From Symsagittifera roscoffensis (Eukaryota; Xenacoelomorpha; Acoela; Convolutidae), in the NCBI RefSeq assembly GCF_963678635.1, contig NW_026971562.1, forward strand, positions 1-64,000: a stretch of DNA of 64,000 nucleotides. Reading direction: 5' to 3'. This document shows positions 32,260-43,700 of the stretch, one piece after another; the stretch's first letter is position 1; each line of letters starts with the position of its first letter. The position numbers and the translations under genes were made by a program. Under the pieces are notes generated by a model that saw only the letters and a list, made by a program, of their open reading frames with translations, made no database searches and was not told the origin of the DNA.

Positions 32260-32795
32260 TGCAAGAAAAATTGTAATGATTTATTTCGGCAAGATGGGAA
32301 AAGTGTTTCAATTTTTTGAAGAGCATGCGAAAAGTGTTTCACTTTTTTTTGACAAGACGCAAAAAATGTTTCCAATTTTTCGATAAGATGCGAAAGTGTT
32401 TCACATTTATTGACAAGATGCGAAAAGTGTTTCATTTTTTCCTACAAATGCGAAAAGTGTTTCAATTTTCCTACAAATAAGAAAAGTGTTTCAATTTTTT
32501 GACAAAATGCAAAAAAAGTTTCATTTTTTTTTCGACAAAATGCGAAAAGTGGTTCAATTTTTTTGACAAGATACGGAAAGTAATTCAATTTTTGCGACAA
32601 AATGCAAACAGTGTTTCACTTGTTTCCTACAAAATGCGAAAAATGTTTCAATTTATTTGACAATATGCGAAAAGTGTTTCACTTTTTTTTGACGAAATGC
32701 AAAAAGTGTTTCAATTTTTTACAATGTGCGCAAAGTAGTTGAATTTTTTTTGTCAAGATGCAAAAACTATCAGATGTTTTTCACTTGAGTGCAAC
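32260..32795. repeat. Minisatellite, about 15 copies of a 33-40-base unit
   Basis: Degenerate tandem units built on gcgaaaagtgtttcaatttt followed by tttgacaagat run from about 32,285 to 32,770. Unit length varies from about 30 to 42. Any reading frame across it is repeat-derived and not a gene. It sits between genes A and T, where the other block carries a different, 450-base tandem repeat. Confidence 0.85.
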
Positions 32796-32988
32796 TTTTC
32801 TAGTGTTTTTCCGATTATGTGTGCAAAAACTAATCGAGTTTCTTAACATATGTGCGAGTTCGGAGCAATAAATTAAGTTCTAATTGTTTTTCGATGGTTT
32901 ACCCTGAATCTATCATCTATTCTCATAATTAAAAAGAAATTGAAGAAATTAATTACAAAGAACAAAAGTAATACTAAACACCAATTGT

Positions 32989-33504
32989 TTACCAAAACAT
33001 TGTATCAAAAAACTGTCGAGTAGCAGAAGAATTCTGGAGGTTCTGTATAGAACGCAGAGCTGGACGAGGTTCCATTGCTGGTGGTTGTTGTGGAGGAGTG
33101 TTTTGAGGTGTCATTGTTTCTGAGAAACCCTCATCTTCATCTATTTTGATGGATTTTTCGGCTGAACCTGCCTCCTCCCAAGAAAAGAGGAAGTCGTCGA
33201 CTGGTTGAGCTACAAAACTTGAGTCAGGAATCTCGGGGTTGTTCATTCCCACATGATCAGAAACTTCCTCCATCATTTGCATTTCTTCAAGTTAGTTCTC
33301 TGTCATGGGTACTTGTGTCATATGATGCTCGTTGAAGTCCCTTCGCATCGCTTCCACCATGTGCCAGACTTGGATTGGGATGTCCATTCGTGTCAGAAAC
33401 ACTCCAGAGACAGTTTCTCGCACTTCAATTTGTACTTGATCAGGCAAAAATTCTACAGAGTACATGAGGTTGCTGTTTTGCACTGAGAAGATCATTTTGA
33501 GCAA
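32989..33504 (-). pseudogene. Gene A, copy 1, PC4-like pattern, single in-frame stop
   Basis: One frame of about 170 codons interrupted only by a TAA at 33,292-33,294. Residues 3-60 read IFSVQNSNLMYSVEFLP, VQIEVRETVSGVFLTRMDIP and IQVWHMVEAMRRDF. Four strands followed by a helix beginning with the W position is the PC4/p15 single-strand-DNA-binding pattern, with VQIEVRE in the place of the usual basic strand (inference). The C-terminal half is acidic (PVDDFLFSWEE, IKIDEDEGFSE) then Pro-rich. Divergent from the zinc-finger/polymerase start at 35,070. A second copy lies at 57,089. Confidence 0.6.
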
Positions 33505-34694
33505 TAAATTGAGTTAAAGAGTAAAAACAAGAAAGAGCTGAGAGAGGGGATAGCTGACGGAAGATAAGTTGAAATTAAGGTATTTAGAGCTGAGAGAGGA
33601 GTTTTAGTTAAGAGAGAAGGGTACCTTCAACTCGAATGTGTAGGTTTGACCAATCAGAATCGATTTCTTTATTTGGATTGTTGTCGTGTCCAATCAGATT
33701 TCAGCTTCCTTTTATGGTATTCTTAGATAAAAGTCGTGTCCAATCGGAATTAAAGTTCCATTTTGGGCATTGTCGTTTCTAATCAAAAAAACGTTCGTTT
33801 TTGTTCTAGTTGTCGTATCCAATCAGAGAAAATTTTAGGGATTTAAATCTTCCAATTATGTAAAAATATACACAAAAGCAATTGCAAAAATAAATGACCA
33901 AAAGCTGTTTGCCTTAAAATAAGAAATATTGCTGATATAAATAACACAAAAAAAGCAAACAAGTAACATCTCTGCAATTTTTTTCATCAAGTTTATTAAA
34001 TTTTTTGTATGTAATCAATGAGAAATTGCTGATTTTTGAGTAGATAGTCAAGTTTTTCAATTTTTATGTAAATTTGGGAGGATAACTCCAAGTTGAGGAA
34101 CTTTTCAAGGCAAATTTCTGAAAATCGGATTCCAAACCGAATCAAGCAGGATTTTGAACTTGGAAAAGCATTAAAGAAACGAAGAAATAAAGAACTTTGC
34201 AAGGGAGTTTTTACAAATTGGGGTTTTGGATAGGGGATAAAAAGAGTTTTTGCTATTTTATCGTAGGAATTTTGGTTAATTTCTTATTCTCGAGAACAAA
34301 CAAAATGTCTTTCCTTGTAAGGTGTAATTCAACCGTAAGTTTAAAACTTTGATACGCAATTTGTGGATCGAAAGTGACTCTTTGATTGAGTAAGTTTCTC
34401 TGAAGAAACCTTTACTTAGTCGGATAACTCTACTTTGAACAATAAAAACAACGTCCAATAAATAATGAAAAAACTAAGAGTCAACATCTATTTCATCAAA
34501 AAGAAAATCAATTGGAATTTTTTCTTTTTTCATGTAAAGTAATTCGAGGAAATTCAGATGTTTTTCGATAGACATTTTTCAAATAACGATTAAGTTTTTT
34601 TATAAAAATTAATGAACAGTTCACTTTTAGAAAATGCTTGATTCTAATAAAATGATTTCCAACAAACAGTGTTACTAAAAGGATATTCAATTCT
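33505..34694. promoter_or_regulatory. Divergent control region with repeated CCAAT boxes
   Basis: Between divergent gene A and the zinc-finger module. 33,640-33,840 carries four or five CCAATC(A/G)-type boxes at intervals of about 35-60 bases (gaccaatcagaatc, gtccaatcagatt, gtccaatcggaatt, ctaatcaaaa, atccaatcagag). The same array in opposite orientation lies at 56,720-56,910. 33,980-34,690 is AT-rich with no gene. Its match at 55.9-56.6 kb shows it is an ancestral spacer. Confidence 0.55.
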
Positions 34695-35069
34695 GATCGT
34701 TTGATATTGAAATTGTTGAAAAACCCACGTGAAGTAGAACTCAGTTTTGATTGGTTGACATGAAATTTATTGAAAATTCCATGACCATTGAAAGTCGACT
34801 CTGATTGGTTGATATCAGAAAAGACAAAATTTCCTTGTAACTAATGCTCGATTCTGATTGGTTGATAGCAGAATTTCTGAAGACTCCAGGGTTAGTTTGG
34901 ATAAATTTTATTTCACCTAGGCTTTTGATTTTCTTTCACGTTGAAAGCAATTGGTTAAGAAATTTGCTTTTTTTTCATTTCCATTCATTTTTTGAGGTTA
35001 TTCAACTTTTCTTTTTAAAAAATTTGGGACATTCTAAAACTCCCATTTTTTCTTTTTCTACTTGTTGAG

Positions 35070-35307
35070 ATGCCGTCTTGAAAAAAATGCAAGTCTTGAA
35101 TGTGGAAGAGAATACACTCGCGTACACACACAAAGACATCGAAAGCACTGTGAAATTTTAAAGTGCTCCAATTGTAACTTTTATACATATAGCAGCAAGG
35201 AACTTACTAATCGTATCAAGAAGAAGCATTATGCAGATAATGTTAAATTATGTGACCAGCAGTCTCAAAACACACTCCAAGAGAAAGAAAAATTGATTTA
35301 TTTTTAA
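35070..35307 (+). pseudogene. Zinc-finger module like the polymerase N-terminus (right arm)
   Basis: An ATG at 35,070 is followed by an early stop (ATGCCGTCTTGA). The frame open from 35,062 reads SLECGREYTRVHTQRHRKHC then KCSNCNFYTYSSKEL and KKKHYADNVKLCDQQSQNT, i.e. a C2H2-like finger plus a second C-x2-C...H-like unit. It is divergent from gene A, in the same place the polymerase N-terminus occupies in the 55-kb block. The polymerase body is absent here. Confidence 0.6.
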
Positions 35308-36376
35308 TAAAAACATAGTAGCAAATACTTTGAATAATAAGTTTTTACTGAATCTGAAAAGACTATACACTAAATTTGAAAAACTTCTTGAAAAAAATTT
35401 ACAGTTTTTTCATCCTTATTCTTGTTTTGTCATATTCAAAGGTTCTGATTGATGATAAAACCAGCAACAACCGAGTTCAAATTGTCTTGAAACTTTCAAC
35501 GGAAATCGATCCGAAAATCTTCCATCTACTGTAAAAACTCCATCGGTTGCCAGCTTCCGGAGATTTTGTTCCGATAAATTTGTAGTAAAAAGGAATCACA
35601 TATGGTAATGAGTGCTTAAATATTTGCTGAAATACTATAAAAAACTGGATATTTATAAATGAAAGGATTTAACTTATAACCGTTTTAAAATATTCCTTGC
35701 TTAGTGCTTGTAAAATTAATCATAGAGTAGTGCGTAGCAGATACTGGGGATTGATTTACTAAGAAATATGTTTTTCGTTTGCTTTTTTTCTACGATTCAG
35801 AAAAGAAAATGATAACTTCCTAGAAAACGTATGTTTTGCTAACATTTGAAAATTTCAAGATAATATTATACATCACTCTCAACCAAAATTTTACTTCAAA
35901 ATAGAAATTCAGAGTTGGTACAACAACAAACAGTTATAGGTCGAGAAAATAAATTGAAATTTTTTTAAAAGGATTTATGGTATTAACTCTGCTTCGGATT
36001 AATGAACGTTCGTTGAAATGATACATTTTTCTCTCTAAAACTCAATTTACAAATATCAATTTGTTCGAATTCGATTAAGTTGAAGGTAGTAGATGAAGCA
36101 GAAACTGAGAAAAAATTAAATTGAGATAGAAACTCAATTTAATTCTTTAGGAGTTTAGAGTTTTTATTAATTAAAATTTAGCTTATATATTACATCTTGA
36201 GAAAAAATCCAACATAAAAGTGTAATGTTTGGAAATTTTTTTATCATTTGATATAGTAGGGTAACTTATATGAAAATTCAGATTTTTCGAAAATACTTTG
36301 AATTGAAGTAAACCCAACTCCAATATCTTTTAGAAGATGATACATGAAGCATGAATCAAAAATTTGCTTTCAAGAT

Positions 36377-36610
36377 CTACATTTCCTTCTTTTGGATAAA
36401 AAAATTTGATGTAGAAAGATTTTTAGAGAAAATAATATTGAGTCCGCTGACTATTTCTAAAAAAACTAAAACTTTAGCAGAACCAGATGTAAGATCTCCT
36501 ACTTCTATGAATTTTAACATGAAAAATTTCAAGACATTATCAGTTCTAATTTTATCTCTGCCAACAAAGTGTTTGTTCAATTGATACTATTTTCTCCTAA
36601 ATTCATCATT
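36377..36610 (-). pseudogene. Gene V remnant (right-arm copy)
   Basis: Minus-strand reading YQLNKHFVGRDKIRTDNVLK, then FMLKFIEVGDLTSGSAKVL and FSKNLSTSN. It matches the left-arm plus-strand remnant block for block, without the left arm's 0.55-kb insertion. A TAG precedes YQLN in this copy, and the plus-strand open frame over the same DNA is a shadow. A near-identical copy is at 41,028-41,260. Function unknown. Confidence 0.4.
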
Positions 36611-37130
36611 TCTGACTAAATTTTCTTGCAAAGTGAGTTCAAGAGCGAAAACATGCATTAAGCAGAAATCAAAAATAAGCTTAGACATAGAAAATTTCTA
36701 CGGAAAAACCATAAAAATTATGTTGTAGAAGCAACAGAGAGATAATCATCAGTTTTGAAGAAGATTTTGTTGATACAATCTAATATACTATTAAGAAAAA
36801 AATACCCAATTTTTAGTCAAGTTTTGCAGTAAAATGTTAAATTTTTATCAATGATCTGGAACTTCATAATAAAAATAATGTTAAAAACGTCACAGAAGTT
36901 GTAGTTTTTGTACAAATTTGGGTGATTCTTTGAGAAAAAACTGAGGAGGAGCTGGATCATGGAATTTGATCCAGAAATATCAATGAATATTGCTCTCATT
37001 TTTTAATTGAACCGAGAGTCTAAGATGAATTATCCTCGAATTGAACAAATAACCACTTAATTACACAATTGAAAGGTTTAAAATAGAAATCTTTGGATAG
37101 ATTTGATTAATTTTTACTTTCTCGAAAATT

Positions 37131-38030
37131 ACATAAGATCATGTAAAAGTATCTTTTTCTCTGGTAAATTTTTACCGGGGCAGAGCAAATGACGAATTTG
37201 GATGAAAGTTGTTTGGAAAGCTCAGAAACTTTGAAGCAGTTCTAAAAGATTAAAGACAAAGTGATAAAAAAGAACTGAGCATAATTGTTTCAAAAAAGAC
37301 ATAGTAAAAAGTCATGTTGAGGTAAAAAAAATGAACTGGATAAAAACAATTGATTGGTCGAAACTTGAATTATTTTGCATATATATAATTCGAGTCGATG
37401 CAGTTTTGAAAGGATGTACTTAATTTTTTTTGGAAAAATGAAAAGTTTTTTTTTCTCTCACGAAATCAATTGAGGCTTCAATAACTCCAAGGAGAAAGGA
37501 TAATATGCATCTGTCATTTGATCGTGTGATAATTATATTAAAGAAGGTAAAATAAGTCATAAGATAATTAAGTATAATGAAGCTGTCATCCTCAGATAAC
37601 CTGGGGAAAGAAAGATCAAGTGGGATATAAGAGTAATCGGTTGTGAGGAGCTCTCAAATTTCCACTGATATCCCGTGGAGCGGAATAAGTGACCTGTCAA
37701 AGATAATCGACTCTTGTCCGTTTTCCCCGAATAATCTGAGAAAATATGAATAAATTGAAATAATTATTTCATAGATTTAAAAAAAAATCCAGTGCTATAT
37801 TAATTAAGATCCCGTACTCTAAACCGAAACTTCTTTTTAAACAAAATTTACCCTCTGAAACTTACCATCCAAAAATTGTTTTCGTTTTTCAAGATAAAAA
37901 AGTTTTTTCAAGATGAAAGTGAAACTGCATATAAAACTTAAAAGTCATTCAAAAAAACTTCTGAAACCTACCATCTGATAATTAAACCCAAAAAAAAAAC
38001 TTTTTAAAACAACTTTTCAAGATAAATGTG
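37131..38030. repeat. Segment X, copy 1 (0.9-kb dispersed repeat)
   Basis: Begins taagatcatgtaaaag, contains accggggcagagcaaatg and ctgatatcccgtggagcgg. It recurs at 41,788-42,685 (through the tandem duplication), independently at 48,942-49,826, and as a diverged half at 49,960-50,150. It has no coding region and no clear terminal inverted repeat. In unit 1 it splits a 0.6-kb duplicated sequence, the arrangement expected of an insertion plus local rearrangement. Confidence 0.65.
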
Positions 38031-39576
38031 CTTTCAAATGTTTAAAATAGCAGTGATTCTTTCTCACTTCGACGTTTTTGAGAAAACTTCCTACAAAAAT
38101 CAAGAACAAAAGCGAATTATAAACTATTTTGCAGGAAAAGTGATAATTATTAATCTCAAAAATTGGGTTTTAGTGAAATAGTTCGCTGTAGAAACTAAAT
38201 GAGTGAACCTAAAGGAGAACATGTGCAAATTAGATGGTAATAATTAGACATTATCAGTTCTAATTTTATCTCTGCCAACAAAGTGTTCGTTCAATTGATA
38301 CTATTTTCTCCTAAATTCATCATTTCTGACTAAATTTTCTTGCAAAGTGAGTTCAAGAGCGAAAACATGCATTAAGCAGAAATCAACAATAAGCTTAGAC
38401 ATAGAAAATTTCTACCGAAAAACCATAAAAATTATGTTGTAGAAGCAACAGAGAGATAATCATCAGTTTTGAAGAAAATTTTGTTGAATATCATACAATC
38501 TAATATACTATTAAGAAAAAAAATACCCAATTTTTAGTCAAGTTTTGCAGTAAAATGTTAAATCTGGAACTTCATATTAAAAATAATGTTAAAAAAGTCT
38601 CAGAAGTTGTAACTTTTGTACAAGTTTTGGTGATTCTTTGAGAAAAAACTGAGGAGGAGCTGGATCATGGAATTTGATCAAGAAATATCAATGATTAGTG
38701 CTCTTATTTTTTAATTGATCCGAGATTCTAAGATGAATTATCCTCGAATTGAACAAAAAACCAGTTAATTACACAATTGAAAGGTTAAAAATAGAAAACT
38801 TCGGATAGATTTGATTAATTTTTACTTTCTCGAAAATTACGATTAATTACCTTATTTTCCCGAGAAATCGGAAGAAGCAATATTGATTCAGCTAACATGA
38901 ATTTTATGTGTTCAGAGCTTTATATAAACCATTTTTTAGCTAAAAGTAGGGTAAATTCTATCGTATTTGATTATTTTGGAAAAATCCATATTTCCATTCA
39001 ATATGGATTGTGGAAAAATGTGGAAAAATCCATATTTCCATTCAAAGTTTTGTATCAATGTCTCAACTTGATGCCAATTGAAATACGATTTGAGCTTATT
39101 TTTGAACTCTAAACATATCCATAATTTTAAAATTAGATCAGAAGCAACAAAAAACTTGCCAAAGCCTTTGCAATTTTTCGCAATTTTTTCCAAAAACTTG
39201 AAATTTTTGCTAACTTTTCCAAAAAACAGGAAATTTTTTTTAGGTTTCAGTAGATTTCAGCATAGTTTAAGCTAAAGTAACTTTAATTTCAAAAAAGATC
39301 AAAAGATCATCCAATAAATAGTTATTAAGTCAAATTATATCAAAGCTTATCGTGTTTTGAAGTTTTTTGAAAAAACATCATTTTTCTTTTTTAAGAATTT
39401 CCAAATTTTTGCACATCTTACCATGGACTTACCATGAACCAATAATCATATACTCTTCATTGCACATTCTACATGTAATAATCAAAAATTACCTGATGCA
39501 TGCCGAGATTTATGCGAAAAAACTAGACACTTCCACGCAAAATCCAAAAAATACCGTTTTTCTTAGCATTTTCTTA

Positions 39577-40080
39577 CCATCACACTGAAACATTACCTAT
39601 CTTAATACATTGGGAAACATATTCCTTATGTTAATACATCGGTATATCTATTCACTATCTTAATAGATGGGAAATCTAATTACTATCCTAAAACATGGTA
39701 AGATCGGGCGCCAAAATTTTTTCTGAAACTTACCATCTGAAACCTTACCATCTTAATACATAGGAAACTTATTCCCTATCTTAATACATTGGGAAGTCTA
39801 TTCCCGAATGAGTTCTTAATTCCCAACAATGAATTTCTTATACATAGGGAAATCTATACATGGGAAATTCGGGCGCCGAAAAAAAAAAACGTACCATCTG
39901 AAACTTACCATCTGAAACCTCGTATCTTAATACATTGAGAAACCTCGTCCCTATCTTAATATATTGGAAAATCTATAGCCTATGTTGATACATAGGGTGA
40001 GGACCGGATACTCTATAGCCTATGTTAATACATGGAGGTCCTCACCCCCCCCCCCCCCCGCCCCCCGGCTGATTTCATCC
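39577..40080. repeat. Cluster of CCCTATCTTAATACATTGGG-type short repeats with GGGCGCC boxes
   Basis: About ten degenerate copies of a (cc)ctatcttaatacattgggaa unit in both orientations, interspersed with taccatctgaaactta and two gggcgcc(g/a)aaa boxes, ending in an imperfect C21 tract (40,045-40,066). Copies also occur at 21,025-21,120 (inverted), 44,240-44,720, 46,900-47,040, 50,205-50,290 and in the 57.7-59.6 kb spacer. It immediately precedes a capsid-like gene, so it is either a subterminal repeat or a promoter. Confidence 0.7.
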
Positions 40081-40110
40081 AACATATACTACTGTAACCA
40101 CTACTTGAAT

Positions 40111-40697
40111 ATGCGTGATACCCATCTTAGTTTAAAGCTTCATTTCTTCATAGGCAGATTGTTTGAAACTTTCAAAAAAAAATCAGAACATAAAGAAAAA
40201 TTGGTGGAAGACTCAGATGAGGTAACACAAACTTACTTAAGTTATGTAAGCAACCTACTACCTTCTCTATTCTCCAACTTTATTTTAATAATACAAGGGC
40301 TTACAAACGCCAATGGATTATATCCTCATAAGGCACAAATATCGAACGAATTCAACTTGTCAGCAGTGAGTAAAAAAAGTATACTTGCTTGTCATGGATA
40401 CACCTTTGAAGACTTTCCTGATGCGTTTGGTATGCATTCGTTCACTGATAGAGCAAATTCCATAGGAACATGGATAACTTTTTCACTCTATGGGAGGCTT
40501 GCCATTGATTTGTTTACTTCGAAAAATTGTTGCTACAAATTACCAAAGTTCGAGTTAAACTAATTCGAGCTAGACATAATTTTTACATACTATCTGATAA
40601 TCCGATTGTCAGTCTGAAAATTGATGATTGTTCGGTGTTTACTAGAAGAATTTGAGTTGCTGAACCTAATTATCAATACTTGCAATGGAATCTGGAA
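40111..40697 (+). pseudogene. Maverick-type capsid-protein-like gene, copy 1, 3' truncated
   Basis: From ATG at 40,111 the frame reads MRDTHLSLKLHFF then EDSDEVTQTYLSYV, a block ANGLYPHKAQISNEFN, ACHGYTFEDFPDAFG and FTDRANSIGTWITFSLYGR before a stop at 40,561-40,563; a frame-shifted continuation ends at the duplication junction. The pattern matches the nematode and cnidarian F54H12.2-like family that I associate with double-jelly-roll capsid proteins of Maverick/Polinton elements (established for the family; membership here judged by eye). This copy lacks the C-terminal half. Confidence 0.55.
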
Positions 40698-40718
40698 TAC
40701 TTGCAACCACTACTTGAA

Positions 40719-43700
40719 TTGTTCGAATTCGATTAAGTTGAAGGTAGTAGATGAAGCAGAAACTGAGAAAAAATTAAACTGAGATAGAAACTCAATTTAA
40801 TTCTTTAGGAGTTTAGAGTTTTAATTAATTAAAATTTAACTTATATATTACATCTTGAGAAAAAATCCAACATAAAAGTGTAATGTTTGGAAATTTTTTT
40901 ATCATTTGATATAGTAGGGTAACTTATATGAAAATTCAGATTTTTCGAAAATAATTTGAATTGAAGTAAACCCAACTCCAATATCTTTTAGAAGATGATA
41001 CATGAAGCATGAATCAAAAATTTGCTTTCAAGATCTACATTTCCTTCTTTTGGATAAAGATGTAGAAAGATTTTTAGAGAAAATAATATTGAGTCCGCTG
41101 AATATTTCTAAAAAAACTAAAACTTTAGCAGAACCAGATGTAAGATCTCCTACTTCTATGAGTTTTAACATGAAAAATTTCAAGACATTATCAGTTCTAA
41201 TTTTATCTCTGCCAAGAAAGTGTTCGTTCAATTGATACTATTTTCTCCTAAATTCATCATTTCTGACTAAATTTTCTTGCAAAGTGAGTTCAAGAGCGAA
41301 AACATGCATTAAGCAGAAATCAAAAATAAGCTTAGACATAGAAAATTTCTACGGAAAAACCATAAAATTTATGTTGTAGAAGCAACAGAGAGATAATCAT
41401 GAGTTTTGAAGAAGATTTTGTTGAATATCATACAATCTAATATACTATTAAGAAAAAAATACCCAATTTTTAGTCAAGTTTTGCAGTAAAATGTTATATT
41501 TTTATCAATGATCTGGAACTTCATAATAAAAATAATGTTAAAAACGTCTCAGAAGTTGTAATTTTTGTACAAGTTTGGGTGATTCTTTGAGAAAAAACTT
41601 AGGAGGAGCTGGATCATGGAATTTGATCTAGAAATATCAATGAATATTGCTCTCATTTTTTAATTGAACCGAGATTCTAAGATGAATTATCCTCGAATTG
41701 AACAAATAACCAGTTAATTACACAATTGAAAGGTTTAAAATAGAAATCTTTGGATAGATTTGATTAATTTTTACTTTCTCGAAAATTACATAAGATCATG
41801 TAAAAGTATCTTTTTCTCTGGTAAATTTTTACCGGGGCAGAGCAAATGACGAATTTGGATGAAAGTTGTTTGGAAAGCTCAGAAACTTTGAAGCAGTTCT
41901 AAAAGATTAAAGACAGAGTGATAAAAAAGAACTGAGCATAATCGTTTCAAAAAAGACATAGTAAAAAGTCATGTTGAGTTAAAAAAAAATGAACTGGATA
42001 AAAACAATTGATTGGTCGAAACTTGCATTATTTTGCATATATATAATTCGAGTCGATGCAGTTTTGAAAGGATGTACTTAAATTTTTTTTGGAAAAATGA
42101 AAAGTTTTTTTTCTCTCACGAAATCAATTGAGGCTTCAATAACTCCAAGGAGAAAGCATAATATGCATCTGTCATTCGATCGTGTGATAATTATATTAAA
42201 GAAGATAAAATAAGTCATAAGATAATTAAGTATAATGAAGCTGTCATCCTTAGATAACCTGGGGAAAGAAAGATCAAGTGGGATATAAGAGTAATCGGTT
42301 GTGAGGAGCTCTCAAATTTCCACTGATATCCCGTGGAGCGGAATAAGTGACCTGTCAAAGATAATCGACTCTTGTCCGTTTTCCCCGAATAATCTGAGAA
42401 AATATGAATAAATTGAAATAATTATTTCATAGATTTAAAAAAAAATCCAGTGCTATATTAATTAAGATCCCGTACTCTAAATCAAAACTTCTTTTTAAAC
42501 AAAATTTACCCTCTGAAACTTGCCATCCAAAAGTTGTTTTCGTTTTTCAAGATAAAAAAGTTTTTTCAAGATGAAAGTGAAACTGCATATAAAACTTAAA
42601 AGTCATTCAAAAAAACAGCTGAAACCTACCATCTGATAATTAAACCCAAAAAAAAACTTTTTAAAACAACTTTTCAAGATAAATGTGCTTTCAAATGTTT
42701 AAAATAGCAGTGATTCTTTCTCACTTCGACGTTTTTGAGAAAACTTCCTACAAAAATCAAGAACAAAAGCGAATTATAAACTATATTGCAGGAAAAGTGA
42801 TAATTATTAATCTCAAAAATTGGGTTTTAGTGAAATAGTTCGCTGTAGAAACTAAATGAGTGAACCTATAGGAGAACATGTGCAAATTAGATGGTAATAA
42901 TTAGACATTATCAGTTCTAATTTTATCTCTGCCAACAAAGTGTTCGTTCAATTGATACTATTTTCTCCTAAATTCATCATTTCTGACTAAATTTTCTTGC
43001 AAAGTGAGTTCAAGAGCGAAAACATGCATTAATCAGAAATCAAAAATAAGCTTAGACATAGAAAATTTCTACGGAAAAACCATAAAAATTATGTTGTAGA
43101 AGCAACAGAGAGATAATCATCAGTTTTGAAGAAAATTTTGTTGAATATCATACAATCTAATATACTATTAAGAAAAAAAATACCCAATTTTTAGTCAAGT
43201 TTTGCAGTAAAATGTTAAATCTGGAACTTCATATTAAAAATAATGTTAAAAAAGTCTCAGAAGTTATAACTTTTGTACAAGTTTTGGTGATTCTTTGAGA
43301 AAAAACTGAGGAGGAGCTGGATCATGGATTTTGATCAAGAAATATCAATGAATAGTGCTCTTATTTTTTAATTGATCCGAGATTCTAAGATGAATTATCC
43401 TCGAATTGAACAAAAAACCAGTTAATTACACAATTGAATGGTTAAAAATAGAAAACTTCGGATAGATTTGATTAATTTTTACTTTCTCGAAAATTACGAT
43501 TAATTACCTTATTTTCCCGAGAAATCGGAAGAATCAATATTGATTCAGCTAACATGAATTTTATGTGTTCAGAGCTTTATATAAACCATTTTTTAGCTAA
43601 AAGTAGGCTAAATTCTATCGTATTTGATTATTTTGGAAAAATCCATATTTCCATTCAATATGGATTGTGGAAAAATGTGGAAAAATCCATATTTCCATTC

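Larger units (their letters stand above)
34695..39665. repeat. Right inverted arm
   Basis: Inverted counterpart of 21,022-24,890, longer because it holds an extra 0.6-kb direct duplication (36,531-37,130 repeated at 38,246-38,840) around an inserted 0.9-kb segment. It carries the zinc-finger module (35,070), gene V (minus, 36.4-36.6 kb) and the subterminal short repeats from 39.58 kb on. 35,310-36,060 and 38,845-39,580 hold no gene. Confidence 0.7.
36061..40697. repeat. 4.65-kb tandem duplication, unit 1
   Basis: Repeated at 40,719-45,349 at about 98 percent identity. It starts at ttgttcgaattcg and ends at ggaatctggaa; a 21-base filler (40,698-40,718) that includes ccactacttgaa, also present at 40,098, joins the units. 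It contains the right-arm gene V, segment X, subterminal repeats and the 5' part of a capsid-like gene. Confidence 0.9.

Noticed and set aside
32260-32795. Regularly spaced repeats as a CRISPR array
   Set aside because: Units are directly adjacent with no unique spacers, and the genome context is eukaryotic.
38897-39588. Small ORFs in the right arm (38,897-39,193 both strands; 39,367-39,588) and their duplicates at 43.55-44.25 kb
   Set aside because: They recur only because the DNA is duplicated; reading frames on both strands overlap and the left arm has stops. Treated as noncoding arm sequence.
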